In this document: piece by piece, positions 1 to 11,708 of the stretch
Layout of the letters: each line of letters opens with the position of its first letter
How positions within the stretch are numbered: position 1 is the first letter of the stretch
DNA from: Hordeum vulgare subsp. vulgare
Taxonomy: Eukaryota; Streptophyta; Magnoliopsida; Poales; Poaceae
Reading direction: 5' to 3'
Assembly: GCF_904849725.1 (NCBI RefSeq)
Contig: NC_058523.1
Coordinates: forward strand, 339,863,948-339,927,947
DNA: 64,000 bases
The notes under the pieces: generated by a model
Seen by the model: the letters and a program-made list of their open reading frames with translations, nothing else
Told to the model about the DNA's origin: nothing
Databases searched by the model: none
Translations under genes and position numbers: made by a program

Positions 1-1588
1 AACATTAATCATGAAGAACTCATATACTTGTTGCAAAAGTTTTAGTAGTAATCGAAACAAAGCATTCAACGCATACTCCTAGGGGATGGGTTGGTAGGTA
101 TAAACCATCGCGCGATCCCGACCGCCACACAAAGGATGACAATCAATAGACTAATCATGCTCAGACTTCATCACATAGCGGTTCACCATACATGCATGCT
201 ACGGGAATCACTAACTTCAACACAAGTATTTCTAGATCCACAACACCTTACTAGCATAACTTCAATATTACCACAACCACAACTCAAAACTAATTGAGAT
301 GAATCAAACTTCTCTAACTATTCAATGCACATGAAGGTGGAAGTTTTCATATCCATTTCGATATCTACCCCTTTTTTAGACTACTTTCAAAGCATAGATC
401 AACTACCAAGCCACACGCTTCCGTGCTCTAAAAGATATAAGTGAAGCACATAGAGCAAAATCAACTAGCTCCAAAAGATATAAGTGAAGCACAAGTGAGC
501 TGAATTGTCTACCAAAGGATATAAGTGAAGCTCGACAAAATCACGGTGAGTGCATGTCTCTCTCTCTAGGTGTGCAGCAAGGATGATTGTGACACAACAA
601 AAATAAAATACTCCTAAGATACAAGACGCTCCAAGCAAAACACATAACATGTGGTGAATAAAAATATAGCCCCAAGTAACGTTACCGATGGATTGAAGAC
701 GAAAGATGGGGTGCCTTCCCGGGGCATCCCCAAGCTTAGGCTTTTACGGCATCCATGAATCATCTTGGGGTGCCTTGGGCATCCCCAAGCTTGAGCTCTT
801 GCCACTCTTTATCTCTTTGTCCATAAGAACTTCACCCAAAACTTGAAAACTTCAGAACACGAAACTTAAACAAAAACTCGTGATAACATTAGTATAAGAA
901 AGCAAACCACCACTTCCTTAGGTACTGTAGCAAACTTAAATTCTACTTATGTTTATGTTGGGTTACTGTATTTTCAATTTTCCATGGCTAATACCCCCCG
1001 ATAATATCCATAGTTTCATCAAAATAAGCAACCAACACAACAAAAATAGAATCTGTTAACAGCAGACCAGTCTGTAGCAATCTGTATACTTTGTATACTT
1101 CTGGTACTTCACAAATTCGGAAAAATTACGTATGTCTGAAGAATTTGCGTAGCAATCAGCAGCAAAAATAATCAACTCAAAAGCTCTTACAGAAAAAAAA
1201 CGAAAATCCTTTCGTAAGTAGAAAGTTTATGTCTTTTCTAGCATGACCAAACGATCATCCCCAAGACTAATCATAACGGTTTTTCTTGGCACAAACGCAA
1301 AAAGAAACACAAAAAACACAATCATGACAGAATTACGAAAGTGTGGAAAAAACAAAACAGAAAGAAAAAGGATAGATTCATTGGTTGCCTCCCAACAAGC
1401 GCTATTGTTTAACGCCCTTAGCTAGGCAAAAGGTGATGAAGTCACGTATAGTCATCTTTGGCGCTCAAACCATAAGTAGTATGATCATTTATCATCTTAA
1501 GATCTTCATCTTTATTGGATGACTCACCACTAGCTTTAGGAACAAAAACAGACTTGACGGTCTTTTTGAGAGTGAGATTTGGAGTATT
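1..1588 (-). other. non-coding interior of the Sabrina-type element
   Basis: No convincing coding region is visible. The stretch 3' of the gag-like ORF holds motifs usual for Sabrina elements: GCGCTTGTTGGGAGGC around 1384-1402 and two AAGCTTGGGGATGCC-like segments around 722-792, all on the minus strand. Sabrina copies commonly lack a readable pol here, so this looks like the family's long untranslated interior, not a host sequence. Confidence 0.65.
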
Positions 1589-2125
1589 TTACACAGCGGC
1601 AAAAGCGGAACCCAAGTTGGTTATGACATCCTTTCGTTTGCCAATTCTAGAGGAATAATTAACTATGGGTTCCTTCTCCCTTAAACTTTTCAAGACCATT
1701 CCCACTTTGGATCCGTACTGAGTAATTTGATTGTGGATCTTTCTGTCCAAACCCTCAATAATTTCAATTGTGGCAATTTTGTTTTCAATAGCGTCAAGCC
1801 TTTGCATCACGTGTTCCAAGGTCAAGGTAGTCCCATTAACCATGAGCGGGGGTGAGCCTACCAAATTTATGATAGCTCCATAGGAGTCAACAGTATGGCT
1901 CCCCAAAAAATTCCCGCCTACGATGGTATCAAGGATATACCTATTCCAAGGAGAGATTCCAACATAAAAACTGCGAAGAAGAACGGTAGTGGATTGCTTA
2001 CGAGTAGATCTACTTTGAGCATTGCAAATCCTGTACCAAGTGTCCTTTAAATTTTCTTCCTCATTTTGCCTGAAATTGAGAACTTCGTTCTCAGGGGTAT
2101 CGTTTGGAGTAGTGGGTCTAGCCAT
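1589..2125 (-). CDS. gag: gag-like N-terminal ORF of the Sabrina-type element
   Basis: A 178-residue ORF starts about 200 bases inside the primer site. I chose the ATG at 2125-2123 (MARPTTPNDT) because the upstream in-frame stretch translates the hydrophobic, pyrimidine-rich leader. The core ENEVLNFRQNEEENLKDTWY, followed by a STTVLLRSFYVGISPWNRYI segment (residues about 45-65), is the hallmark of Athila/Sabrina gag-like proteins. The C-terminal third is helical and coiled-coil-like. No zinc knuckle, protease or reverse transcriptase follows in frame. Sabrina gag proteins are usually longer, so this is probably truncated by the stop at 1589-1591. It would act as a structural particle protein if translated at all. 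Confidence 0.7.
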   Translation of the reverse strand: MARPTTPNDTPENEVLNFRQNEEENLKDTWYRICNAQSRSTRKQSTTVLLRSFYVGISPWNRYILDTIVGGNFLGSHTVDSYGAIINLVGSPPLMVNGTTLTLEHVMQRLDAIENKIATIEIIEGLDRKIHNQITQYGSKVGMVLKSLREKEPIVNYSSRIGKRKDVITNLGSAFAAV

Positions 2126-2321
2126 TGATGGACTATCCCACACACAAACGAGCAGGAAGTAAGCGAGTGAAGCGGGCAAAAGAGAATGGCAAAGGAAGAC
2201 GGCAAAAAGGCAAATGAAAACGGCAAATGTGAAGTGGGGGAGAGGAAAACGAGAGGCAACTGGCAAAAAAGGTAAATGCAAGAGATGAGTTTGTGAGACC
2301 TACTTGGATAGATCTCTCCCT

Positions 2322-2338
2322 CCCCGGCAACGGCGCCA
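2322..2338 (-). other. primer-binding site, tRNA-Asp type
   Basis: The plus strand reads CCCCGGCAACGGCGCCA, identical to the 3' end of plant tRNA-Asp including CCA. On the minus strand this is the site where the tRNA primes minus-strand DNA synthesis. It lies well inside the LTR edge (2521). The intervening 180 bases contain degenerate repeats of the same motif (around 2376 and 2428-2442), a duplicated LTR/primer-site junction. Confidence 0.85.
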
Positions 2339-2520
2339 GAAATACTTCTGCTACTGCAACAAAAGACCTTCCAGGGGCGCCAGAAACAAGCGTGCTGACG
2401 GGAGCCTATTCTTGTCTTGATACTCCTCAGCAACGGCACCAGGAATCTTTCTGCTACGGCTACGCCTTTAGGGAATTCCTTGGCAAATATGCAAAGGATT
2501 CCATCGTGGCCTTGGAGCCT

Positions 2521-3978
2521 TGCGTTGGTGTTCCCTCGAAGCGGAAAGGGTGATGTAGCACAGCGGCGGTAAGTATTTCCCTCAGTTTTGAGAACCGAGG
2601 TATCGATCTAGTGAAGGAGTATCACAAGTACCTGCACAAACACAAAGAGCTTGCACCCAACGCTATGCAGGGGTTGTCAATCCCTTATAGATTGTTTGCC
2701 AAGTGAGAACTGAAAGCAAAAAGAAACAAAGCAAAGTAAAAGAGAAAGTGGAAACAATAGGTGTGAATAGACCCGGGGGTCGTAGTGTTCACTAGTGGCT
2801 TCTCTCATGAAAGCAAGTAGACGGTGGGTGAACGAATTACTGTCGAGCAATTGATAGAACCGCGCAAAGTCGTGACGCTATCTAAGGCAATGATTATATC
2901 TATAGGCATCACGTCCAAATCAAGTAGACCGATACTTTCTGCATCTACTACTATTACTCCACACGTCGACCGCTATCCAGCATGCATCTAGTGTATTAAG
3001 TTCATGAGAACAGAGTAACGCCTTAAGCTATATGACATGATGTAGATGGACAATCTCATATCTACGATAAAAGCCCATCTTGTTACCCTTGATGGCAACA
3101 ACACGATGCGTGCCTTGCTGCCCCTTCTGTCACTGGGAAAGGTCACCACACGTATGAACCCAAAACCAAGCACTTCTCCAATTGCAAGAATCATAGATCT
3201 AGTTGGCCAAACAAAACCCAAGACTTGGAGAGACTTACAAGGATATCAAATCATGCATATAAGAAATCAGCAAAGACTCAAATATATATCATAGATAATC
3301 TGATCACAAATCCGCAATTCATCGGATCTCGACAAACACACCGCCAAAGAAGAATTACATCGGATAGATCTCCATGAAGATCATGGAGAACTTTGTATTG
3401 AAGATCCAAGAGAGAGAAGAAGCCATCTAGCTACTAACTACGGACCCGTAGGTCTGAAGTGAACTACTCACGAGTCATTGGATGGGCGATGATGTTGATG
3501 TACAAGCCCTCCAACTCCAAAGTCCGCTCCGACAGGGCACCGGGAAGGGTCTCCATATGAGATCTTGCGGCGGCGGAAAAGTGTTTTCGTGGATTCCCCT
3601 ATTTTTCTGTATTTTAGGGAATATATAGGCGATGGAGCTAGGTCAGGGGGGCGCCAGGGAGGCCACAAGTCTGGTAGCCGCCCCCTGGTGGCGGCTATAG
3701 GGCTTGTGGGCCCCCTGTGGCTCTCCTGCCTTGGCCCTCAAGTCCCCTGATCTTCTTCCGTTCTGGAAAAAATTATTTCGGGGATTTTATTTCGTTTGGA
3801 CTCCGTTCCAAAATCATATCTGAAAAGAGTCAAAAACACAGAAAAACAGGAACTGGCACTTGGCACTGAATTAATAAGTTAGTCCCAAAAAAGATATAAA
3901 AGGTACATAAAACATCCAAAGATGACAAGATAACATCATGAAACCATCAAAAATTATAGATACATTTGAGACTTATCA
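2521..3978 (-). repeat. 5' LTR of the Sabrina-type element
   Basis: On the minus strand the LTR begins TGATAAGTCTC at 3978 and ends ...CCAACGCA at 2521, giving TG...CA termini and about 1.46 kb. It includes the family's CCCTCAGTTTTGAGAACC block (2580-2597 plus strand). The right edge is sharp: sequence from 3979 matches the second LTR of the next element from about 12970. The left edge rests on remembered family sequence and a TG/CA pair only. Confidence 0.72.
3622..3709 (-). promoter_or_regulatory. LTR core promoter: hairpin then TATA box
   Basis: On the minus strand an imperfect hairpin (3709-3663) precedes a TATATA box (3627-3622) by about 35 bases. The stem has an outer CCACAAG/CTTGTGG pair and an inner TAGCCGCC/GGCGGCTA pair with a short loop. 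The same layout occurs in the LTRs of the WHAM-like element. The TATA box should set the retrotransposon transcript start. Confidence 0.55.
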
Positions 3979-6900
3979 ATTACCCTTGCCTTCAACTTTT
4001 TGCCACAATATGTTATGACCCTACTTTACCTTCAGAAATTTTACTATGACCTCTCCTAAATTTTTGGTGGGTAAATCCCCTCCATTTCACCATTCGGACA
4101 ACATGGGCATGACTCTCTTTCCTCTCTCCTTCCATTATGGTCATGCAACTGCCCCCAAACTTTACCATAACACCTTTTTGTGTTGTCATTCATCAAACCA
4201 AACCCAAATATGGCATATTCATGTGGAAAATATGAGCACACCATCTAGAAACAGATTCAGGCACGAAATGTAGCTTTCAAATGCCAGTGCTCGCTACCCC
4301 CATCTCCGTGAGGTGAAACTTGATGGTCATGTAGTCCTTGCATAGCTAGGGCTACTAGACAAGGTTTCATCCCAAATTCCCTTCAGTACAAACCCTTTTG
4401 CTAGCCCCCAAGTTTGCTGCCGCAAACTGAACCTTAGTCAAAAACCCATTCACTCAGCCCCATATGGATCCAAACTCCACCATCACCCTTTACCATGCAT
4501 GCCTCATACGCTAGATAACCTTTGTCCGACCAAATGATGCTCTAGACACAAGTGGACATGGTGACCACACCTCTAACCTGCATAAGAGCTACTCGGCAAT
4601 TTTCCCATACACTATAGCTTGTTGTTGGCCTTGACAGGGTGCCCACTCGCGCCACGGGATCCCCCTCGACCTCCCACTCCCCTCCACGATGCCACCTTGC
4701 CTCTAAAACAACTGTGACATGTGTGCTCTCCATGACCGAAGGCATATGAGGCACGCCCGAGCCCCACCTCATCGCCCTGCTATCTCTACCTCCCCCCGAG
4801 CTCAATCTCGTGCCCTAGGCCACTCCTCTATCTCCAGGAGATCCAAATGGGCAGGCAATTAGAGCTCCTGAGCTCCAATCCTTCCCCTGTGACCGCCATG
4901 GCACCGCCTCGGCCTCGGTTAAATTGTCGATACCCACCTCTCTCCTCCCCCGTGAACTGCATCGGAGCAACCCCCTCTCTCTGCCACACTACTCCCCCCG
5001 AGCCCCACTTCCTCTACACGTGCCATCGGGGTCGTGCTCAGCAACACCAGTGGTAGCCTCGGCCATGTCCGAAGCCGTGGTCAACCAAGACCTCCCCCAA
5101 AGCCAAGTGTCAGCCAGTCGAGTGCGGCAGGCTCTCCTGAGCGCACAGTGGCCGGAGTGCCATCGGAGGTGGCCAGTGCCATTGATGGGATCCCCGGCAC
5201 CGCTCGGCTCCGCCTCCCCCACTCACTTTGTGCCCGAGCGGGAGGTGAGGGAAGAACTGCCACGTGGGCCCCACCTGTCACCTGGAGAACACGACACTAA
5301 TGGGTGGGCCTCCCCTTTTTTAAGTGAAAACGGGAGTGGTCGGAGGCCACTATCGCCTGGGTTGGCATAATCCCCTAGAGCGCTTTCGCCGCCAACGTAG
5401 CCCCGCGCGGCTGGGCCGGCCTAGTCCATTTTTCTGCTATAATTCGCTTAGTGCATAGTTGGCCCATTAGGTAAAGCTTTTTCATTTTTTCTTTTGCAAA
5501 AACTTGTAAAACCTGTATAAAAATCATAATAGCTCCAAAATTGATGATTCAAAATCCTAGATGTTTCAAAAATCTTATCCTATCCAAATATGTGCATTGC
5601 ACATTTTCCCACCAAACTTTCTCACTATTTTTAAATTCAAACTCAAATTTAGACTACTAAAGCCCTCCTCAGGAAATTCCTAGAGAGTCCAATAAACTCC
5701 AAATGGAGTGATTCCAATTTCTAGGTACTCCAAAAATCATCCCTTATTTATCCAGATATGGTTAACATTTTTCCTATGCTATGTTTCTATTGGATCAAAT
5801 CAATAGCTCTTTTCACATTTAAATCGCCTTAGTAAATTCATGGGAAATTCATCCCTATTCCAAATCCAGTGAAACCACTTCCTAAATTCTTCCAACATAA
5901 TGCCCTATTTAATGGGTGCCTCCACTCATTTTTAGGAAAATATTCTCTCTAGACTTCTTGTGGGGCTAGTAATGCCTCCATTTACATTATTCAAAAATCC
6001 CTAGTGATCGAAATCCACTAGAACAAACCTTAGGTATTTTTCTTGGGACCAGGTGTGTCCAAGAAAAATAAAACTCCTATTTATAGAGCACTTTTGTTTT
6101 CTCCTTGTTGTGATTTCTTATTGTGGGTGCTTTCGATTATAGTTTACAAAGTAGACGAAGTGCTTGGAGTTGGACGAGAAGCTCGTGAAGACCTCGAAGA
6201 CCTTGCTAAACCACGCAAGCAACCCTTTTACCATGAGTTGAAACTATTTTTTACATGTCATATAGCACTTCCTTCTGATGCATTTAATCATGAATCGGTA
6301 ACCCCCATGGTGGGTTACCGCTGTTACTCTCCCCATTGATACTTGCATTAAGCATGACCTAACTTCCTATGAGGGTTGTGCGGGTGGGAAGTACTTAGGA
6401 TACTATGTAGATGCTACGTGAATGGGATGGGAATCTACATGGTGCTGGAAAAGAAATGATTTCAAGACTTCTCAAAAACCCGTCGGGTGCCACTAATGTC
6501 CGAGGGAGATGGTGTTGAGATTAGGTAACCAATTGAGAAAGAAGTGTTGTACTAAGAGAAGTTGTGTGTGTGTGTGTGTGTTTTCGAAAACAGAGAGATT
6601 TAAGATTTGTCGACCATCTCAAACTTACATGTACAACCACGATACCCCTTATGGGGCGGGGCTTTCTTAACTACCTTGGTTGGTACTAGCAGAGAGCCCG
6701 CATTACTAGTGACGGGAGTGACATGGTCACAATCAATACAGGGTCGTGCCAGGAAAGGACGGCCATGGGTTGTTTTTACAAACACCGGGCACACCGTTGG
6801 TCGCTTCATGGGTGTTACTTGTGATGTACATCATGTGGGCTATGTGCCAATGAGTGGACTTTTCATTAGTATCATCATGGTAAAGGCATTGTTCAGGTAC

Positions 6901-7672
6901 TTACCTCAGGTATGAACAATACCGTGAGTCATGACTTGACTCAGAAGTTTTCCGAGTCTTATGGGTAAAGTGTGCAACCTCTGCAATGTGTAAAACTATT
7001 CGATTAGTCGTGTACATGGCCAACGACAGTTGGGTGGTGCTTCTTAAACTACGTATGATGTTTTCACAAACTTGGTGTGTGTTTGTATGAGAAAGGAGAT
7101 ACTTGAGCTAAGTGAGATGACTTGACATGATGAATGAACATTAGATGTTGAACCCCTGTTATATTGATATGTGCAACCTATTCATATGGATATCTACAAC
7201 CTCATGATGCATGCTTTTACATGTAGATTGATCATGTCATTATACTTAAAATTACCTTTCTGCCACTTACATATTGTTGCTATATCATGCATTTTTATTT
7301 CCTTGTTCCAAACTTGGGTTGCTAGCGAGTACATTCAAAGTACTCATTGTCTTGCCAGTGGTTATTTTATTGGCCACGTATGAAATAACAAGATATGTTG
7401 AAGAGTACTTTGGTGATGTTCGTGTGAGCTAAGACGCTTCCTAGTCATACTGCATGTAGGGTTAAGGAAGATGGCCTGGGTTCACACTATCGTTGAAGAT
7501 TTCTGCTTCAAATATATGAAGACTTGGGCATAAAGGCCACATTGGAGTAAAACGGTATGTAATGGATGTAAGACTCTTGTCATTCAGTTTCTATGTGTTC
7601 AGTGAGTATTGATCTCTAGGATCACTGTGCACGTACATTCGGTGATCATGACTTATGAGTAGGGGTCCCCAC
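3979..7672 (+). repeat. 5' LTR of the long-LTR element (left part displaced)
   Basis: This is homologous to the 3' LTR from 12970 on. The 3' edge is placed at ...GTCCCCACA just before the primer site. It contains a GC-rich stretch (4620-5400) resembling a promoter and leader region, a TG microsatellite (6562-6582), and a short open stretch at 6043-6339 whose VGREAREDLEDL segment is also present, with a stop, in the other LTR near 16015-16050. The first 1.26 kb of this LTR should lie beyond the Sabrina insertion. Confidence 0.7.
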
Positions 7673-7677
7673 AAAGC

Positions 7678-7690
7678 TGGTACCAGAGCC
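7678..7690 (+). other. primer-binding site, tRNA-iMet type
   Basis: TGGTACCAGAGCC differs by one base from the TGGTATCAGAGCC complement of plant initiator tRNA-Met. It lies about five bases after the probable LTR end. Confidence 0.7.
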
Positions 7691-10600
7691 ATCATGACTG
7701 TAGGAAGCCCTTAGTTAGCATGGACATTAGTTAGGACAAACTATTTTTCCCTACCCTTCAAGATCACTTAGAAAATCAATATATTTCTCACCCCTTCTAA
7801 GTTTCCAAATGAAGCGAAGGTTTTTGTCTTGGCACTTCTACCCTTTTCTCTTGGCTCTCCTAATCCGCCTTTTCAAAACTTGCAAATGGTCGCAAGCACC
7901 CTTATGCCTGTCACCACTGGATTCCTTGAAATCCTGGTGGGTCACTTGAAAGGACGTGACCCTGCCAAACGATCACCACATATTTGGAAGACAAGGTTGG
8001 CAATGATATGACAAAACGACACCAATAGAAACTACCTTCTCAAGGGATGACGACATCAAGACTCCAAATATGGTGACACCCTCGATACTACCCCAAGACG
8101 ATGCAACCTTGTCCTACAATGATCAAGGAAGAATATATGCAAGATCATGATGCATCGCTAATAGAGCGACCATGTACTTACCGTTGTTGTGTCGACAACC
8201 ATCGATGGATGATAACCTCTCCATTTGGTCCGCCTCACCATAGTGAGTAGCAAAACGTTTCTCTTCATTCCCCTCTCTTGGTGTTGATATTGTCATCAAC
8301 GAAACTGACAGGTCGGAACTCCATAATGCCTTGTTGATGTCATTGCATAAAGGATCGTCCACTCGAAACTCTCGACGCCTTGAAAGACAAGAAGACATTG
8401 ACAGGATTACGAAGACAACAGAAGACCCGGTCGACAACAACCATGAGGAACCACATTCGCCGTCAGTTGACCGGATAAGAAGTCATAAAAGATTCTATAG
8501 GAACAAACTGGAATGTTCTGATGAACAACAACAAATACATAGCGACACCTCAAGAAGGCCTAGGAGAATAAGTTGGACTCCTCTCCAAGACAAGAAGCAA
8601 TCACGACAATTGAATCCGAGAACCCCTAGGGTAGGATAAGTCATGAATCCCCTATGCAAAGTCGTTTCTATGAAAAGGTTTGAATGGAACCACGTTGTGT
8701 GTTGCTTGTTTTTGCTTGTTTGTACTTTGACATAAGTCACACTTTTCCCTAGGAAAAAAGTACGCGACTATATCACCTACCTCATCTGATGTTTGTGTTT
8801 GGCCTTTTAGCACTTGTTTGATTGCACTTGCACTATACCACCCTTAGGCACTCCCCTCTATGCTGCTTTCCCCCTCTCCCATCTCGCCAACAGAAGACGA
8901 GCAAGACAAGATGCACCAAGGATCCGCCTCGACTGACCACTAGCATTGAAGATTCTGACTACAATGTACTCAACCAATTACAACCCCGAAGAGATATGAT
9001 TTCCTTTGAGATCAGAAACCCCTCCCTAAACCAACTTATACCTCACAAGCTACCCCAGCTCAAACCCCTGATCACATGCTTAATACATGGATTTGTTGGG
9101 GGCACCTGTTAAGATTTAGTGACCCCTGCTAAGCACAAGGTTCATTATGGGACTAGTGATCATAGTGAACAACACATTTCGTCATTAAGCCAGCACCTGA
9201 ACTATGATTCCATAGGGAAACTTTTTGAGGATACATGACTAGGAGACAAACGATTTGATATGACTATAATAGGTGTCTTGAGGATGTAGCTAAGCTTTCT
9301 TTGGTGGATCATAAGTCTCTTATGTTGGTAGATGAACTTGGTGGATCAAAGTTTATAGAGTAGCATAACTTGATATACCCTTGAGTAGGTTGGATTTAGT
9401 AGGACAATAGTGATCACAAGTCGAAATTCTTGGTGGTATTATAACTTGACTTTGACATGTAATGGTCATGGATTGGAGATGTTACGATAATGACTTAGAA
9501 GAACAAGTAGAAATTATCATCAAGCATGAGGTTTGGATAAAATAGGTAATCCTAATAGAGTGTTGTTGTTAAGTAAGTCTACATGGTTTGGAGTAATTTG
9601 TATTTAATGTGATAATCTCGATCATGATGCCATGTTTTGTGGTGAAGGATAAACTAGGTATATTGGATTGTTGTAGCCGACCCAAGGATATATAAGCTTG
9701 ATCTTGGAACTTATTTAGTCAGGATATTGGAAGTTTGAGGATATACTATGATAATAGTCCTTGCAATGATATGTAGATTATAGGAACACTAGGATATAAT
9801 GCACGACCCCATCAATTTTTTATTTGTAGGAGTAGTGGATCATGTAATGATCGATGGAATCTAAGGACCACTTTATGGGATTCATAGGAAGGAAACGAGT
9901 TCCTGGATTGGTATGTTACGTGTTTGCTTAGCAAAGATGTGTAGTACCTTAGATCTTGGATAGGTTAGTCGAGTAGTTGGATTTGTGGTATCATATTCAA
10001 GCTTAGCAGCTTGTATGCTTTCCCGAGGATTTTTACATAGGGATACATCTAAATTGACTATAGTATACTTATGAGATTTGGTTTAGTCCTTCTCTCAAAC
10101 CTTAGAGTTGAATAGCATAAGTGATGTTGGAGTTGACTTATATGAGATGGTACTTTTGATGATATTAGATGATTCTGTTTGGAGAAATAGGTAGGACTAT
10201 TGGCATCCAAGAACTATGCTCAAGGGTAAGATGATCGACGTTCACTCACATCCTAACTCCTTGAAAACCCGGAAGCTTTACCGAGCCATGACATTGTCGG
10301 ATTATGGCGATAGGCCTTGGCTCTAAGTCATTAGACTATGGCGAATACTCCACCTCGACCACCACCAATCATGTCCACGAGGAAGGTGGACTTGAAGAAC
10401 TAGATTATGTTGAACCACAAACCCATGTACAAGTGACCATCCGGAACAAATCCCTGCTCCTCTCACATATCCCATGAGCAATGTGCTTATGTGATGCTTG
10501 GAGAAATACGTTGTTGTCCTCATGAATGACATACTTATTTACCCAATAAGAAAAGGGACACTTTGGTCCTATTTGGATAAGCCCCACAAGCACCAATGTT

Positions 10601-11680
10601 TATTCTTCTCAAGTGTAAGGTTTTACCTTGAATACGTGGATTCCTCAAATCATCCTCCGAGTAGAAGAAGACAATCTTACCCAAACAAGATGAAGAACCA
10701 CCACGGCTGAGAAGCCAAGAAGAAGAAGCAGAAGTCAACCAGCACTCGTCCGTCGACTACATCAGCCAGACTATATCAAGAAGCACCGACGTTCAAGCAC
10801 GATGAAGCCTTTTGGATATCAAGAGAAATTAAATAAGCCCTTTTTGGTCCAATTAGGGATGTGAGTCATGAATGGATCATAGTGATACCCCTATCAAAGG
10901 TGGTTCACCCCACTTGCCAATCCTCAAACCTTGGGGATTGGATGATGGTCTATACTTTTGGGTAACCAGCTCGTTTAGGACCCCCTCAAAAACTCTCCTA
11001 GGATGTAGAATTCGTTTTAAAACATAGGGTATCTAAACTTAGTCTTAGGGACAAGGCTCAACCCAGACTTTTTCATAAGTAGCTACGAAGAGACTAGAAA
11101 GATCAAACGCTTGAAGACATGCCGGAAACGTTTGTCCGTGACGACGAAGACAAACGGCTGAAGATGAATGAAGAACATACCTGGGAAAGTTACTCAAGTA
11201 GAAGATCTCGACGAGAAGCTTTTGTTGGCATGCTTCAACATTCTCGAGGTTTAAGACCACCTACGACTGAGGACCACCTGGTTTAAGAAAGTCAAGGATT
11301 TCCCCGTCGATGGAAGCCACACCCAAACCTTGACCCTTCTATTTTAACATGACACATCTAGATGTCACTAACCAACTTGAGCAACCCTAGGACCATCACG
11401 CAGATACATTAGCTTGCCATGTGTTCTGACTTTGGAATACACACGCAAGCCAGACCATTGACCGAACCTCATTCACCGAGCCCTTGCGGTTAGTCAAGCT
11501 AGCATATTTCAAGAACCTCGTTCATCCTCAAACCAAGCCAAGCAAAGCACTAGAAGTTGTATCATCAAGAACTTCAAGATCCACTCCAGCAATCACATCG
11601 AAGAAGAAGCAACATGGGAACATGAAGACTACCCCGGACTTGAAATTTTGTATCTTTTCAACGCCTAGCCTAGGAATCTT
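7691..11680 (+). other. degenerate interior of the long-LTR element
   Basis: No ORF of convincing length or composition is present on either strand. Short open stretches (for example 8331-8639 and 8822-9112) show no domain I recognise. A reverse transcriptase trace at 10474-10545 is the only coding remnant I can support. Most of the rest, especially 9120-10300, is AT-rich and featureless to the eye. Confidence 0.6.
10474..10545 (+). pseudogene. reverse transcriptase relic (YxDD region)
   Basis: Read from ATG at 10474, the frame gives MSNVLM, a stop, then CLEKYVVVLMNDILIYP. This aligns with the gypsy RT block that normally reads M-N-x-V-F-x-x-Y-L-(E/D)-K-(F/Y)-V-V-V-F-I-D-D-I-L-I-Y-S. The first catalytic aspartate of the DD pair is Asn here, and an in-frame TGA precedes it, so it cannot be active. 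Flanking sequence cannot be aligned by eye, which points to an old, heavily mutated pol gene. It shows the element once carried, or derives from one that carried, reverse transcriptase. Confidence 0.6.
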
Positions 11681-11708
11681 GGGGACGAGATTCTTGGAAG
11701 GGTGGTAG
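11681..11708 (+). other. polypurine tract of the long-LTR element
   Basis: GGGGACGAGATTCTTGGAAG followed by GGTGG is the usual 3' end of Tekay-type gypsy interiors, where plus-strand DNA synthesis starts just before the 3' LTR. The expected TG start of the LTR is not clear here (TAAGTCACATC), so the boundary is approximate. Confidence 0.6.

Larger units (their letters stand above)
1..3978 (-). mobile_element. Sabrina-type (Athila-clade) LTR retrotransposon, 5' part
   Basis: This is the 5' half of a gypsy retrotransposon lying in reverse. Read on the minus strand it runs LTR (3978 to 2521), a tRNA-Asp primer site (2338-2322), a gag-like ORF (2125-1589) and then non-coding interior to the window edge. 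The reverse-strand LTR begins TGATAAGTCTCAAATG, the usual start of Triticeae Sabrina/WHAM LTRs. The interior carries the family's GCGCTTGTTGGGAGGC and AAGCTTGGGGATGCC segments. The other LTR lies left of the window, so the target duplication cannot be checked. The first bases outside the LTR (ATTAC, 3979-3983) should recur there. The element interrupts the long-LTR element that continues from 3979. Confidence 0.88.

Noticed and set aside
4847..5370. Overlapping GC-rich ORFs in the long-LTR element's LTR (also 14452-15176)
   Set aside because: The homologous region of the other LTR does not preserve the frames; more likely an LTR promoter/leader.
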